Shown here piece by piece: positions 15,105 through 23,808 of a stretch of DNA of 64,000 bases (position 1 is its first letter; each line of letters opens with the position of its first letter). The DNA is from Streptomyces sp. V4I2 (GTDB taxonomy: Bacteria > Actinomycetota > Actinomycetes > Streptomycetales > Streptomycetaceae): the NCBI RefSeq assembly GCF_030817655.1, contig NZ_JAUSZM010000004.1, positions 124,001 to 188,000 of the forward strand. Reading direction: 5' to 3'. A program made the position numbers and the translations under genes. The notes beneath the pieces are model-generated. The model was given only the letters and a program-made list of their open reading frames with translations, searched no databases and had not been told where the DNA came from.

Positions 15105-16229
15105 GTGGTGGCAAAACCCGTTCGGGTGCGCAGACTGACCGACCAGGAAGGGCAGCGGCTGCAGCAGATCGTGCGCCGGGGCAGCACCAGTTCGGTGCGC
15201 TACCGGCGCGCGATGATGCTGCTGGCCTCGGCCGGCGGCAACCGTGTGCCGGTGATCGCCCAGCTGGTCCAGGCCGACGGGGACACGGTCCGCGACGTGA
15301 CCCACCGGTTCAACGAGATCGGCCTGGCCTGCCTGGACCCTCAATGGGCGGGAGGCCGTCCCCGCCTTCTCAGCCCCGACGATGAGGACTTCGTCGTGGC
15401 GACGGCCACCACTCGCCCGGCCAGGCTCGGCCAGCCGTTCACTCGCTGGTCGCTGCGCAAGCTCGCCGCCTACCTTCGCAAGGTCCACGGCCGGTTGATC
15501 CGTATCGGCCGCGAGACATTACGCGGCCTGCTCGCCCGCCGCGGGATCACCTTCCAGCGGACCAAGACGTGGAAGGAGTCCCCGGACCCCGAGTGCGACG
15601 CCAAGCTCGACCGGATCGAGCACGTCCTGGAGCTCTTCCCGGACCGGGTGTTCGCGTTCGACGAGTTCGGACCGCTGGGCATCCGCCCCACTGGCGGCCA
15701 CAGCTGGAGTCCCTCCAATCACCCCAAGCGGCACCCGGCCACCTACCACCGCACCCACGGCGTGCGCTACTTCCACGGCTGCTACTCGGTCGGCGACGAC
15801 ACCCTGTGGGGCGTCAACCACCGCAGGAAGGGCACCGGGAACACACTGGCCGCGCTGAAGTCCATCCGCGCCGCCCGTCCCGACGGCGCCCCGATCTACG
15901 TGATCTTGGACAACCTGTCCGCCCACAAGGGCACCGACATCCGCCGCTGGGCGAAAAGGCACAAGGTCGAGCTGTGCTCCACCCCGACCTACGCCTCCTG
16001 GGCCAACCCCATCGAGGCCCACTTCGGACCGTTGCGGCAGTTCACCATCGCCAACTCCAACTACCCCAACCACACCGTGCAGACCCGGGCCCTGCACGCC
16101 TGCCTCCGTTGGCGCAACGCCAACGCCCGCCACCGCGAGGTCCTGGCCGCCGAACGCAAGGAACGCGCCCGCATCCGCAGCGAGAAGGGCATCCGCTGGG
16201 GCGGACGCCTTCTCAAAGCCGCAGCCTGA
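15105..16229 (+). CDS. IS630-family transposase
   Basis: About 374 residues. An N-terminal helix-turn-helix region (RLTDQEGQRLQQIVRRGSTS, AQLVQADGDTVRDVTHRFNE) is followed by the DDE nuclease, with D in RVFAFDEFGPLGIRP, D in YVILDNLSAHKGTD, and E in YASWANPIEAHFGPLRQF. It is full-length and uninterrupted, starting at tandem GTG codons at 15105. IS630 elements insert at TA, but I could not find convincing terminal repeats. The left boundary lies near 15028-15050, where the ISKra4 frame breaks off; the right boundary lies between 16230 and 16347, where no gene is seen. Confidence 0.9.
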   Translation: MVAKPVRVRRLTDQEGQRLQQIVRRGSTSSVRYRRAMMLLASAGGNRVPVIAQLVQADGDTVRDVTHRFNEIGLACLDPQWAGGRPRLLSPDDEDFVVATATTRPARLGQPFTRWSLRKLAAYLRKVHGRLIRIGRETLRGLLARRGITFQRTKTWKESPDPECDAKLDRIEHVLELFPDRVFAFDEFGPLGIRPTGGHSWSPSNHPKRHPATYHRTHGVRYFHGCYSVGDDTLWGVNHRRKGTGNTLAALKSIRAARPDGAPIYVILDNLSAHKGTDIRRWAKRHKVELCSTPTYASWANPIEAHFGPLRQFTIANSNYPNHTVQTRALHACLRWRNANARHREVLAAERKERARIRSEKGIRWGGRLLKAAA

Positions 16230-16347
16230 CAGCCTGCTTCTGAGCCTTCGGCGCGGCGATTACCGCCTGTGACGAGCGCCAGGCCGACGGCCTGCCCTGG
16301 TAACTGGTCGCGGGGGAGCAATTCCTGACATTTTCTCCGGCCGGTGG

Positions 16348-16836
16348 TCATTCGATCCCGAGGGGTCCGATGCCCAGATCCTCACGCATGCGGCCGCGCA
16401 TCTCAGCCATGGCCGTGCGGCGCTGTTGGATGAAGGCCCTGTCCTCGGCGGAGCCGACGGCAACCCCGCGGGCATAGGCATCACGCATCCGACGCAGGCT
16501 GTGAAACGCCTCGTTCCCGGCCGCAACAACGAGCGGCGGGCCCACGAGCCAGAGCTGCTCGCTGGCCGTGTGCAATCCGGTCCCACGGAAAGCTTCGCGC
16601 ACCGCCGCATCACGCGCTGACTCGGACATGTGATCGCCCAGGGCGACAGCCCGTATCTCTTCCCCCGCGTCTTTGAGGGCGGAGGCGTACTCGGTGTACA
16701 CGGCGCGCCGCACTTCCAGAGCGTGTCGTGCTTCCTCGCGCCGCCACCTGTTGCGATCGGCGATCAGAGTGGCAGCGATGCCGATAGCAGCACCTGTCAG
16801 CGTGGAGAGCAGAGGCATCCAGTCCATGCGCCGCAT
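16348..16836 (-). CDS. Small membrane-anchored protein of unknown function
   Basis: A 162-residue protein. One N-terminal transmembrane helix (WMPLLSTLTGAAIGIAATLI) is followed directly by ADRNRWRREEARHALEVRR and a helical cytoplasmic domain (YTEYASALKDAGEEIRAVAL, EQLWLVGPPLVVAAGNEAFH). This layout, a single anchor plus a four-helix-like domain, is very common in Streptomyces genomes and has no assigned function. The start could be the ATG at 16836 or the one at 16827. It converges with the IS630 transposase. Bases 16837-17098 contain no supportable gene. Confidence 0.65.
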   Translation of the reverse strand: MRRMDWMPLLSTLTGAAIGIAATLIADRNRWRREEARHALEVRRAVYTEYASALKDAGEEIRAVALGDHMSESARDAAVREAFRGTGLHTASEQLWLVGPPLVVAAGNEAFHSLRRMRDAYARGVAVGSAEDRAFIQQRRTAMAEMRGRMREDLGIGPLGIE

Positions 16837-17098
16837 GCTGTCTCAACCACCGCTGTGACACCAGCGGCCCTCACGTTCCGACATGGTGATCACGGGCCTC
16901 TTCCCGAGTGCCAGGCCGACGGGCCGCACTGGTGGCTGGTGGCGCTCGGACCACGACGGGCATGCCCATGATCGTCCGTGGACAGCCGCTCACCTATGGA
17001 CACAACGCCGTCCGGGACCTCCTTTACCGAAACGTCCTGGCGAAACGGTGACTTCTGCGCCAGGGAGCCACGCGCCTGACCTGCCGCGTTGAAGTTGA

Positions 17099-17293
17099 AA
17101 AGCGGGCACCACCCGACCCACCAAGGGCGCCGGCAGCGCGGCCGCCGCGCTTGCCATGGTCTTCAAGCTCGTCGAGTCCGCCCAGGCGCGCTGGAGAGCG
17201 GTCAACGCACCTCACCTCGTCGCCCTCGTCCGCGCCGGAGCCCGCTTCGAACGCGGCCACCTCGTCGAACGCCCCGAGACCGTGGCAGCGTGA
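17099..17293 (+). pseudogene. IS256-family transposase, C-terminal fragment
   Basis: The frame reads GAGSAAAALAMVFKLVESAQ, then ARWRAVNAPHLVALVRAGAR, FERGHLVERPE and a TGA at 17291-17293. This is the conserved end of IS256-type (mutator) transposases. It begins directly after an in-frame TGA at 17096 and has no start. It lies just upstream of a methyltransferase gene, with only 36 bases between the stop and that ATG. Confidence 0.65.
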
Positions 17294-17329
17294 CCTCCTT
17301 CCCCGAAACGCCCATGGGAGGCATCCACC

Positions 17330-18037
17330 ATGTCCGACCTCGACAGCCAGACCGCTTACTGGGACGCCGCCGCGACGACGAAGCGATTCACGCACCCGCT
17401 GCACACACCGTGGCTGGACAACGTCGAACGAAGCGCCGCGATCCTCGACTACGGCTGCGGCTACGGCCGAACCCTGGACGCGCTGGAACAGCAGGGCTTC
17501 GACAACCTCTCCGGCGTCGACACATCACCGGGGATGATCGCCCGGGCCCGCAGCCTGCACCCCGCGATGCGCTTCGCGGTGCTGGACACGCCGCCGACAC
17601 TGGCCTGCCCGGACGCCAGCATCGACATGGTCATGCTCTTCGCGGTGCTGACCTGCATCCCCAGCGACGACGCACAGCGGCTGCTGATCGGCGAGCTGCA
17701 CCGCGTGCTCAAACCCGGCGCACTGCTCTACCTCAGCGACCTGCTGCTACAAGACGACCAGCGCAACCTCGACCGCTACGCGAGGTTCGCCGAGCCCTAC
17801 GGCACCTACGGGGTATTCGAAACCGGCGACGGCGCAGTGTGCCGCCACCACCCGAGCGGCTGGTTCACCTCCCTGCTCGCCGGTTTCGAGACCACCGACA
17901 CCCGACGAACCACCGTGACCACCATCGTCTTCCAGCGCCTCGGTGTAAGCGAGCCGGAGTGCCTAGGACAGGCTTCGGTGGGAGCATCAGGACGGACCGG
18001 CATGGCCCACCTGCGGGTGAGGCCTTCGTCGTCCTGA
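17330..18037 (+). CDS. Class I SAM-dependent methyltransferase
   Basis: A 235-residue protein. Motif I is ILDYGCGYGRTLDALEQQGF, followed by LSGVDTSPGMIARARSLHP, an aspartate-rich motif (CPDASIDMVMLFAVLTCIP) and LKPGALLYLSDLLLQDD. A histidine-containing segment, CRHHPSGWFTSLLAGFE, is typical of Streptomyces methyltransferases that modify small molecules. The conserved fold ends near VTTIVFQRLG; the final 36 residues (GVSEPECLGQASVGASG and on) look non-native, so the original 3' end may have been replaced by recombination. ATG 17330 is the natural start. Confidence 0.8.
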   Translation: MSDLDSQTAYWDAAATTKRFTHPLHTPWLDNVERSAAILDYGCGYGRTLDALEQQGFDNLSGVDTSPGMIARARSLHPAMRFAVLDTPPTLACPDASIDMVMLFAVLTCIPSDDAQRLLIGELHRVLKPGALLYLSDLLLQDDQRNLDRYARFAEPYGTYGVFETGDGAVCRHHPSGWFTSLLAGFETTDTRRTTVTTIVFQRLGVSEPECLGQASVGASGRTGMAHLRVRPSSS

Positions 18038-18059
18038 TAGGTGGAAGGTTTCACCGTAG

Positions 18060-18222
18060 GAACGGGCGCTGCATGAGCGGGCCGACCAGGCGCTCAAGGA
18101 GCACCGCGCGAAGATCCACCGGTACTTCAGGTTCCGGGGGCGCGTGCTGGCTGACTCGGACAAGGCGGCCGACAAGGTGACGGGGGGAGAGAGGCGTGCC
18201 GACATCTCAGGTACTCGATGAG
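18060..18222 (+). pseudogene. Unassigned coding relic
   Basis: After a TAG at 18057 the frame reads ERALHERADQALKEHRAKIH, then RYFRFRGRVLADSDKAADKV and ends at a TGA near 18222, overlapping the start of the PucR gene. Composition and codon pattern look genuinely coding, but there is no start codon and I do not recognise the family. It supports a recombination join in this stretch. Confidence 0.35.
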
Positions 18223-19674
18223 TTGCTGCGTCAACTGCGGCCTCGTGTCTGTCAGGACGCCGATCCTGATCCGCAGACGCTGATTGACTGGTTGGGGCGG
18301 CAGCTCGGCGCGGAGATCGCCCTGGTCGACCGCGCGGGCAAGGTGGAGGTCTCCACTGCCCGGCTTGCGCCGGACATCCTTGCCGGTCTCCAGCCGGTGC
18401 TGACGCAGTTGTCCAGCGGACAGATGGCCGCTGCGGCCTCGCAGGTGGGCGTGGTCCATGTACGGTGCGAAGCGCTCGGACGGCAAGTGCCGCGTCCAGT
18501 GCTGGTGGTGGGCAGCCCCCTGCCGCTGACACGGGAGGCGCTGGCGCTGGCGTCCCATATCGGCGCCATGATCGAGGTGTTGCGACGTGTCCGGCAGGCC
18601 GACGACCTCGCACTCCGCTACCAGCAGGCGGCAACGCGGCTGCGCCTGGCGGTCTTCACGGCCCTGATGGCCGGAGAAGTGACGTTGGCCCGCCGGATGA
18701 CGGCCGGTGCCGTTCCGCCGTTGCTGGACGCTGAACGTCTGCGCATCCACCTGCTGCGCTGCCCGCCCTCAGACCGCGGCAGGCTCATCGACGCCTACCA
18801 GGATGCGTCCGGCTATCACGGCCGCGGCCTGATGGTGCGCTGCCCCGTCTACGACCATCACCTCATCTGTCTCCTGCCCGTGGACCACGACGGTGACAGC
18901 GTGGACGGCGGCCTGGCCGCGCCCTTGCGGTCGCTGGTACGAGACAACCCGCACTACGCGCTGGGCATCAGCGCCCCCGTGCCCCTGCCGGCCACCGCGC
19001 AGGCCTACGATCAAGCCCGCCATGCCCTGGCCGTCGCCGGCCACACGCCCGAACGGGTCGCCGACTATCACGGCCAGCCACCGCTGGCCGGGCTGCTCCC
19101 CCGTCAACAAGCCCTCGCCTGGGCCCGTGCCTTTCTGGAGCCGATCAGGGAGGCCCCCCGGCTCACCCTCGACATCACCAGCCTGGCCCTGAACTTTCCC
19201 CGCTCCGGTGTGGCGCGGCTGCTCGACATCAGCCGCAACACCGTCACCGCCCATCTGACGCGTGCCCAAGACGCCCTCGGCCTCAACCTGCAGGACCCCC
19301 GCAGCCGCGCCGAACTCGCCCTGGCCCTGGCGATCACCGACCTCCCGCCACCCGACAACAACGCCGTAACCGAGCATCTGCCGACGCCTGCGGTGGACAG
19401 TCTGCTGTCCACCGAAGCGGCCATCACCTGGGCCCACGCCTTCCTCCAACCCCTGCAGCCCGGCACGGACCGCACCGTGCACCAGACCCTGCGAGCCTGG
19501 ATCGAAGCCGGCACCGATGCCCAGCGAACGGCCCAAACCCTCGGCATCAGCCGCACCACCGTTCGCGCCCACCTGCGCACCGCCGAACAATTCCTGAGAC
19601 GCAGCCTCCAGACCCCAGGCCCCGGCACCCACGACCTCGTCCACGCGTTCCGCATCGCCGACCGTGCACCGTGA
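18196..19674 (+). CDS. PucR/CdaR-type regulator with tandem C-terminal HTH modules
   Basis: A 492-residue protein. Residues 1-130 look like a GAF/PAS-like sensor region (RQLGAEIALVDRAGKVEVST, RQVPRPVLVVGSPLPLTREA). A GGDEF-like CdaR middle domain follows, and then PucR C-terminal HTH modules. The module occurs twice: QQALAWARAFLEPIREAPRL...ARLLDISRNTVTAHLTRAQ, and again EAAITWAHAFLQPLQPGTDR...AQTLGISRTTVRAHLRTAE. Most family members have one. It probably binds DNA as a transcription regulator; its target is unknown. GTG 18196 is preceded by GGGGGGAGAG. The gene after it is a secreted protein on the same strand. Confidence 0.75.
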   Translation: MPTSQVLDELLRQLRPRVCQDADPDPQTLIDWLGRQLGAEIALVDRAGKVEVSTARLAPDILAGLQPVLTQLSSGQMAAAASQVGVVHVRCEALGRQVPRPVLVVGSPLPLTREALALASHIGAMIEVLRRVRQADDLALRYQQAATRLRLAVFTALMAGEVTLARRMTAGAVPPLLDAERLRIHLLRCPPSDRGRLIDAYQDASGYHGRGLMVRCPVYDHHLICLLPVDHDGDSVDGGLAAPLRSLVRDNPHYALGISAPVPLPATAQAYDQARHALAVAGHTPERVADYHGQPPLAGLLPRQQALAWARAFLEPIREAPRLTLDITSLALNFPRSGVARLLDISRNTVTAHLTRAQDALGLNLQDPRSRAELALALAITDLPPPDNNAVTEHLPTPAVDSLLSTEAAITWAHAFLQPLQPGTDRTVHQTLRAWIEAGTDAQRTAQTLGISRTTVRAHLRTAEQFLRRSLQTPGPGTHDLVHAFRIADRAP

Positions 19675-19823
19675 ACAGCCGCAACCGCGCAACTGCGCAC
19701 CGTGCGCGTTGCCCGCCACCCACAGCCCTCGCTACCTTCTGTTCCACCCGGCCTGCGATGACTGTCCGCAGGGCAGGGTGATGCTCGTCATTACGTGCAC
19801 CATCTCAATGGGGGAGCAACTGC

Positions 19824-20417
19824 ATGAACTTCCGTACCAAGCAGGCCCGTATGGCCTCGGCCGCGATCGGCGCCTTGGCGGCGACGATCCTGGCGGTCAG
19901 CACGACGCCCGCCTCGGCCGCCGCGTCCGACGGGTACATCAGCGGCGCCGGTTCGATCTACGACGACTTCGGTGACGAGGGCACCCTGTCCACAACCTCG
20001 TACTCGTCCTCCAGCGCGACCTGCTTCTGGCAGAACGTCCTCTACGCCGAGGGCGCCATGAAGAACTCCGAGTACCGCTTCGCCAAGTCCGACATCGACG
20101 GCGAATTCGGCTCCAAGACCAAGTTCGCCACGCGGAACCTGCAGAGCCGCTGGGGCCTGACCATCGACGGCATCGTCGGCAAGGGCACCATGAGCAAGCT
20201 GGACGCGAAACGGACCTGGCTGCCGGACGTCGACGGGGGCGTCTGGACGGGCCATCTGAAGTACGAGCGCACTACCGACACCGACGTCATCGTGGCCACC
20301 TACTACGGCAAGTACCACAGCTTCGACGTGTCGCGTGGGGCTTCGGGCCGTTGGACCTTCGAAGACGTGAGCACCGGCGCACACAACAGGGCCAGCTACA
20401 GCGAGAACGACTGCTGA
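19824..20417 (+). CDS. Secreted peptidoglycan-binding-domain protein
   Basis: A 197-residue exported protein. The N-terminus is a classical signal peptide: KQAR, a hydrophobic core (AIGALAATILAVSTTPA) and a cleavage site around ASA-AAS near residue 33. The mature part has a PG_binding_1-like fold (SDIDGEFGSKTKFATRNLQS, WGLTIDGIVGKGTMSKL), which would hold the protein at the cell wall. The C-terminal 60 residues are beta-rich without a recognised catalytic motif. There are two cysteines (ATCFWQ and the final ENDC) that could form a disulfide. It stands alone, with about 150 bases upstream for its own promoter. Confidence 0.8.
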   Translation: MNFRTKQARMASAAIGALAATILAVSTTPASAAASDGYISGAGSIYDDFGDEGTLSTTSYSSSSATCFWQNVLYAEGAMKNSEYRFAKSDIDGEFGSKTKFATRNLQSRWGLTIDGIVGKGTMSKLDAKRTWLPDVDGGVWTGHLKYERTTDTDVIVATYYGKYHSFDVSRGASGRWTFEDVSTGAHNRASYSENDC

Positions 20418-20514
20418 CGTACGGTCCGCCGGTCTTCCCGGCCGCTTCCCTCAGGGGGCGGCCGGGCAAGGCCGGCCGCTGTCCGCGGCCTCCTGCTCGT
20501 CATCACCGAGCCCC

Positions 20515-21016
20515 ATGCTCAGCACTGTCGAGGGAGTTGGACACACCGGAGGGCTGGAAGGCCGAGCTCATCCGGGAGAAGATCGTTGTCTCACCGTGGT
20601 CGAAGATCCGCTACGCGATGCCGATGCGATCCCTCCGCAAGCAGCTGAAGGATCTGCACGTGGAGATCGCCGAAGCCGTCAAGCGCTCCGCATTCGAGCC
20701 CGGCTGGCACACTCCCGAACGCCAGACGGTGTTCCACACCGCGTTCAACGCGTGGGCTTCCTACGACGCGCACATTCTCGGCTACCGGGTCAGCGGCACC
20801 GTCGTCTGCCACGTCACCGGCCTCTCGCCCTGGCAGCTGTGCCAACTGTTCGGCGAGATGATCGACGCGGGGATCACGAACGTCGGCCAGGGCGAGCGGT
20901 TCTTCAACCAGATGCGCCCGGGTCTCCTGACGAGGCGGCACCTCACCGTCCGCTCGCCCGGCCCTGCTGTCAGTGCCCCCGTGCACCATGTCCTTTCGGG
21001 CATCACGCAGTTGTGA
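20515..21016 (+). pseudogene. Uma2-like gene, frameshifted and chimeric
   Basis: ATG 20515 gives MLSTVE. After one extra G the next frame reads ELDTPEGWKAELIREKIVVS, then PWSKIRYAMPMRSLRKQL. This is the start of a Uma2-family (PD-(D/E)XK-like) protein, very abundant in Streptomyces. After about 45 codons the sequence leaves the Uma2 pattern (AEAVKRSAFEPGWHTPERQT, VFHTAFNAWASYDAHILGYR) and I do not recognise the rest. The remaining 110 codons are open to 21016. Both the start frameshift and the loss of the catalytic half argue for a broken or recombined gene. Confidence 0.5.
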
Positions 21017-21102
21017 CGCGAAGGGGACGCAATGGGGCCAAGCAGCGACCACGAAAGACCACTCGGACACCGGTTCGGTGACTGGCTTCTGCGCGGACGA
21101 TT

Positions 21103-22179
21103 ATGGCCGGGCACCGCAACGCGCCACTGACGCCGGAAGGACGGCGCCGATTATGTGAGCGCGTGGACGGAGGACGTCCGATCGCGCACGTCGCGGCGGA
21201 AGCCGGGATCTCCCGCCGCTGCCTGGCCAAGTGGTACGCACGCTGGAGAGCCCACGGCGAGAACGGCCTGTTGGACCACTCCTCCCGCCCCTCGACCAGC
21301 CCGTCCCGCACCGCGGAGGACATCGCGGACCTGGTGGAGGCGCTGCGACGGCAGACCAAACACGGGCCCGCGCGTCTGACCGACGACCTGAAGCGCCTGC
21401 ACGGCGTCACTCTGGCGCCGGCCACCGTGCACCGCATCCTCGTTCGCCGCGGCCTGAACCGGCTGCGCGACCTCGACCCACCCACCGGGGAGCAGCTGCG
21501 CGAGGTCATCCGCTACGAGCACGACCGTGTCGGCGACCTGGTCCACGTCGACATCAAGAAGCTCGGCCGCATCCCTACCGGCGGCGGCTGGCGGATGCAC
21601 GGGGCTGGCACAGACGCCGCCCGCGCCTCCAAACGCACGGGCCCCAGCACCGGGAAAGTCGGCTACACCTATCTGCACTCCGCGCTCGACGACCACTCCC
21701 GCCTGGCCTACACCGAGGCCCTGGAGGACGAACGGGCCATCACCGCCGTCGCCTTCTGGCAGCGTGCGGTCGCGTTCTTCGCCGAACACGACATCGCCCC
21801 GATCCAACGCGTCCTGACCGACAACGGCGCGTGCTACCGCTCCCGGGCCTGGGCCGCAGCTCTCGCGGCGGCCAGGACGAAACACAAGCGCACCCGCCCG
21901 TACACACCGCAGACGAATGGGAAGGTCGAGCGCTATAACGGCACACTCGCCCGGGAGTGGGCCTACGTGCGCGACTACACCTCCGAGCACGAACGCCGCG
22001 TCGCACTCGCGGACTTCCTCAATTACTACAACCACGAGCGGCCACACTCCGCCCTGGGCGGGAAGCCGCCGATCAGCCGAACCTCCGGCAGCGACTACCG
22101 GATCACCTTTGACCAGCCGCCGGAACCGCTTGACATTTTTCCGCAGCAACTCACGATCTTCGTGGAACCAACCTCCTGA
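21103..22179 (+). CDS. IS481-family transposase
   Basis: A 358-residue protein. The N-terminus holds a helix-turn-helix (IAHVAAEAGISRRCLAKWYA) and a helix-rich linker. The rve-type catalytic core shows D in DLVHVDIKKLGRIP, D in RVLTDNGACYRSRAW, and E in GKVERYNGTLAREWAY, with HSALGGKPPISR near the end. It is complete, so the element may be active. The right end probably lies just after CCTCCTGAGAGGG near 22183; a matching left end was not found. It has inserted next to a DegT aminotransferase fragment that starts immediately beyond the stop. Confidence 0.9.
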   Translation: MAGHRNAPLTPEGRRRLCERVDGGRPIAHVAAEAGISRRCLAKWYARWRAHGENGLLDHSSRPSTSPSRTAEDIADLVEALRRQTKHGPARLTDDLKRLHGVTLAPATVHRILVRRGLNRLRDLDPPTGEQLREVIRYEHDRVGDLVHVDIKKLGRIPTGGGWRMHGAGTDAARASKRTGPSTGKVGYTYLHSALDDHSRLAYTEALEDERAITAVAFWQRAVAFFAEHDIAPIQRVLTDNGACYRSRAWAAALAAARTKHKRTRPYTPQTNGKVERYNGTLAREWAYVRDYTSEHERRVALADFLNYYNHERPHSALGGKPPISRTSGSDYRITFDQPPEPLDIFPQQLTIFVEPTS

Positions 22180-22188
22180 GAGGGCACA

Positions 22189-22380
22189 GCTAGCCTTTAC
22201 CTGTACGGACAGGAGGCCGCAGCGGCCCGGGTCCTGGAATCGGGGCAGTACGGACACACCGACGTCACCGAGGAGTTCGAGCGCAGGGTCGCCGACTTCC
22301 TCGGCGTCGCGGACGCGGTGGCTGTCGCCTCCGGCACCGCGGCGCTCCACGCCGCCCTGCTCGCCGGACTGCTGGAACAG
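22189..22380 (+). pseudogene. DegT/DnrJ-type aminotransferase, N-terminal fragment
   Basis: The frame reads LYLYGQEAAAARVLESGQYG, then HTDVTEEFERRVADFLGVAD and AVAVASGTAALHAALLAGL. This is the conserved N-terminal region of DegT/DnrJ/EryC1/StrS PLP enzymes that aminate nucleotide sugars, including the SGTAALHAAL phosphate-binding loop. About 64 codons remain. The 5' end is lost at the IS481 boundary and the 3' end is fused in frame to a recombinase fragment at about 22380. It suggests that a sugar or antibiotic gene cluster once lay nearby. Confidence 0.65.
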
Positions 22381-22854
22381 GTGAAACCCGCCTTCGGCCG
22401 TCTCGTGATCGCCTTGGTGGCCGTCCATGCGCTACCCGGGCACGAGGTCCGCACCCTGCTCACCGAGGACCTCGACCTGTCCCGCGACACGCTTCAGGTC
22501 CGCCGCGGGCTACTGCGGCACGCCGTGTATCTGGAGGAGTTCACCCACCAGCTCGCCGCCGACTGGCTCACCTGCCAGCACCGTCGCTGGCCTGCCTCGG
22601 TCAACCCGTATCTGCTGGTCAGCCAGCCCTCGGCCCTCGACCAGGAGCGGCCACCGGTGTCCATCGGAACCGTGCGGATGGTCTTCCCGAAGGGCGTGAC
22701 GATGGACGGACTGCGTCAGGACCGCATCTTGGACGAGGCGTTCGACAAGGCCGATCCGCTGCACCTGATCCGGCTGTTCGGTATCACCGCGCAGACGGCC
22801 ATGCGCTATATCAAAGCCGCCCACCCCGAGCGCCCCGCCAAGCTGCCCCGGTGA
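22381..22854 (+). pseudogene. Tyrosine-recombinase-like protein, C-terminal fragment
   Basis: In the same frame as the DegT fragment, the sequence continues KPAFGRLVIALVAVHALPGH, EVRTLLTEDLDLSRDTLQVR, with QDRILDEAFDKADPLHLIRL and FGITAQTAMRYIKAAHP at the end. This is the C-terminal part of a Streptomyces integrase-like family. No catalytic RHxRH...Y set is visible, so it is inactive as an integrase. No start belongs to it. It marks an old integration or recombination event. Confidence 0.55.
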
Positions 22855-22963
22855 CCCCACCGCTCAGGAGGTGGCGCGGGCGAGTTCGAGCGGCGCCGCC
22901 GCGCGTACGGGTGCCCAGAAAGATCTTGCTCATAGATATGGACGCCGCGTTCATTTGATGCTT

Positions 22964-22984
22964 ATATGAACGTGTCGTTCATAT
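22964..22984. promoter_or_regulatory. TetR-type operator upstream of the SDR operon
   Basis: ATATGAACG (22964-22972) and CGTTCATAT (22976-22984) form a perfect palindrome around TGT. A further half site CGTTCAT lies at about 22948-22954. It ends 24 bases before the first SDR gene, overlapping the likely promoter. The TetR regulator at 25203 in the same operon is the obvious binder. Confidence 0.8.
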
Positions 22985-23008
22985 GAAGTCGCTGAAAGGG
23001 AGAACACC

Positions 23009-23749
23009 ATGAGCACCTCCACCACCGACCGCGTTGCGCTGGTCACCGGCGGCTCGGGCGGCATCGGCCGTGTCGTGGCCGAGCGGCTCGCCCAGAACGG
23101 TCTCGCGGTCGCCGTGCAGTACGCGGGAAACAAGGCCAGGGCCGAGGACACCGTGGCGGCGATCACCGCGGCAGGCGGCAGGGCCCTCGCAGTGGGAGGC
23201 GACGTGGCTGACGAGACCGCGATGAGCGCAGCGTTCGACGCGGCCGAGTCCGCCTTCGGCGGCGTCGACGTGGTCGTGAACACCGCCGGCATCATGATCC
23301 TGGCGCCGATCGCGACGTTCGACCTCGCCGACCTGGACCGGATGCACCGCACGAACATCCGCGGCACCTTTGTCGTCTCCCAGCAGGCGGCGCGCAGCGT
23401 CCGCCCGGGTGGCGCCATCGTCAACTTCTCGACCTCGGTGGTCCGCACCCAGCTTCCCGGCTACGGCGCCTACGTCGCCAGCAAGGCCGCAGTCGAGGGC
23501 CTGACCCTCACCCTGGCCCGTGAGCTGCGCGGGCGGGACATCACCGTCAACGCCGTCGCGCCCGGCCCCACCGCCACACCGCTGTTCCTGGACGGCAAGG
23601 ACGACGCCACCATCGCGAAGTTCGCCCAGGCGACCCCGCTCGAGCGGCTGGGCCGGCCCGAGGACATCGCCGAGGTCGTCTCGTTCCTCGCCGGCCCCGC
23701 GCGCTGGGTCAACGGACAGGTCCTCTACGCCAACGGCGGCCTCGCCTGA
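23009..23749 (+). CDS. SDR-family oxidoreductase
   Basis: A 246-residue classical short-chain dehydrogenase. The glycine-rich NAD(P) motif is TGGSGGIG near residues 13-20; NTAGIM stabilises the fold; the active-site serine region is VNFSTSVV; and the catalytic YVASK follows (Tyr and Lys). It resembles 3-oxoacyl-ACP-reductase-like SDRs (VNAVAPGPTATPLF, GQVLYANGGLA). ATG 23009 follows AAAGGGAG. It is the first gene of a four-gene operon (SDR, SDR, NTF2-like, TetR) behind a TetR-type operator, which suggests an inducible detoxification or degradation module. Confidence 0.9.
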   Translation: MSTSTTDRVALVTGGSGGIGRVVAERLAQNGLAVAVQYAGNKARAEDTVAAITAAGGRALAVGGDVADETAMSAAFDAAESAFGGVDVVVNTAGIMILAPIATFDLADLDRMHRTNIRGTFVVSQQAARSVRPGGAIVNFSTSVVRTQLPGYGAYVASKAAVEGLTLTLARELRGRDITVNAVAPGPTATPLFLDGKDDATIAKFAQATPLERLGRPEDIAEVVSFLAGPARWVNGQVLYANGGLA

Positions 23750-23808
23750 CCCCTGCCGCACACGCAATAACCCGCCCCCGGCTCTCACTGCTGAAAGGAA
23801 CCACGTCC

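Noticed and set aside
16230..16347. Right end of the IS630 element
   Set aside because: No inverted match to the left flank could be found, so I do not give element borders.
16883..17092. Short plus-strand frame with GPHWWLV-like segment
   Set aside because: It has a few plausible residues but no start signal, and resembles nothing recognised; too weak to list as a gene.
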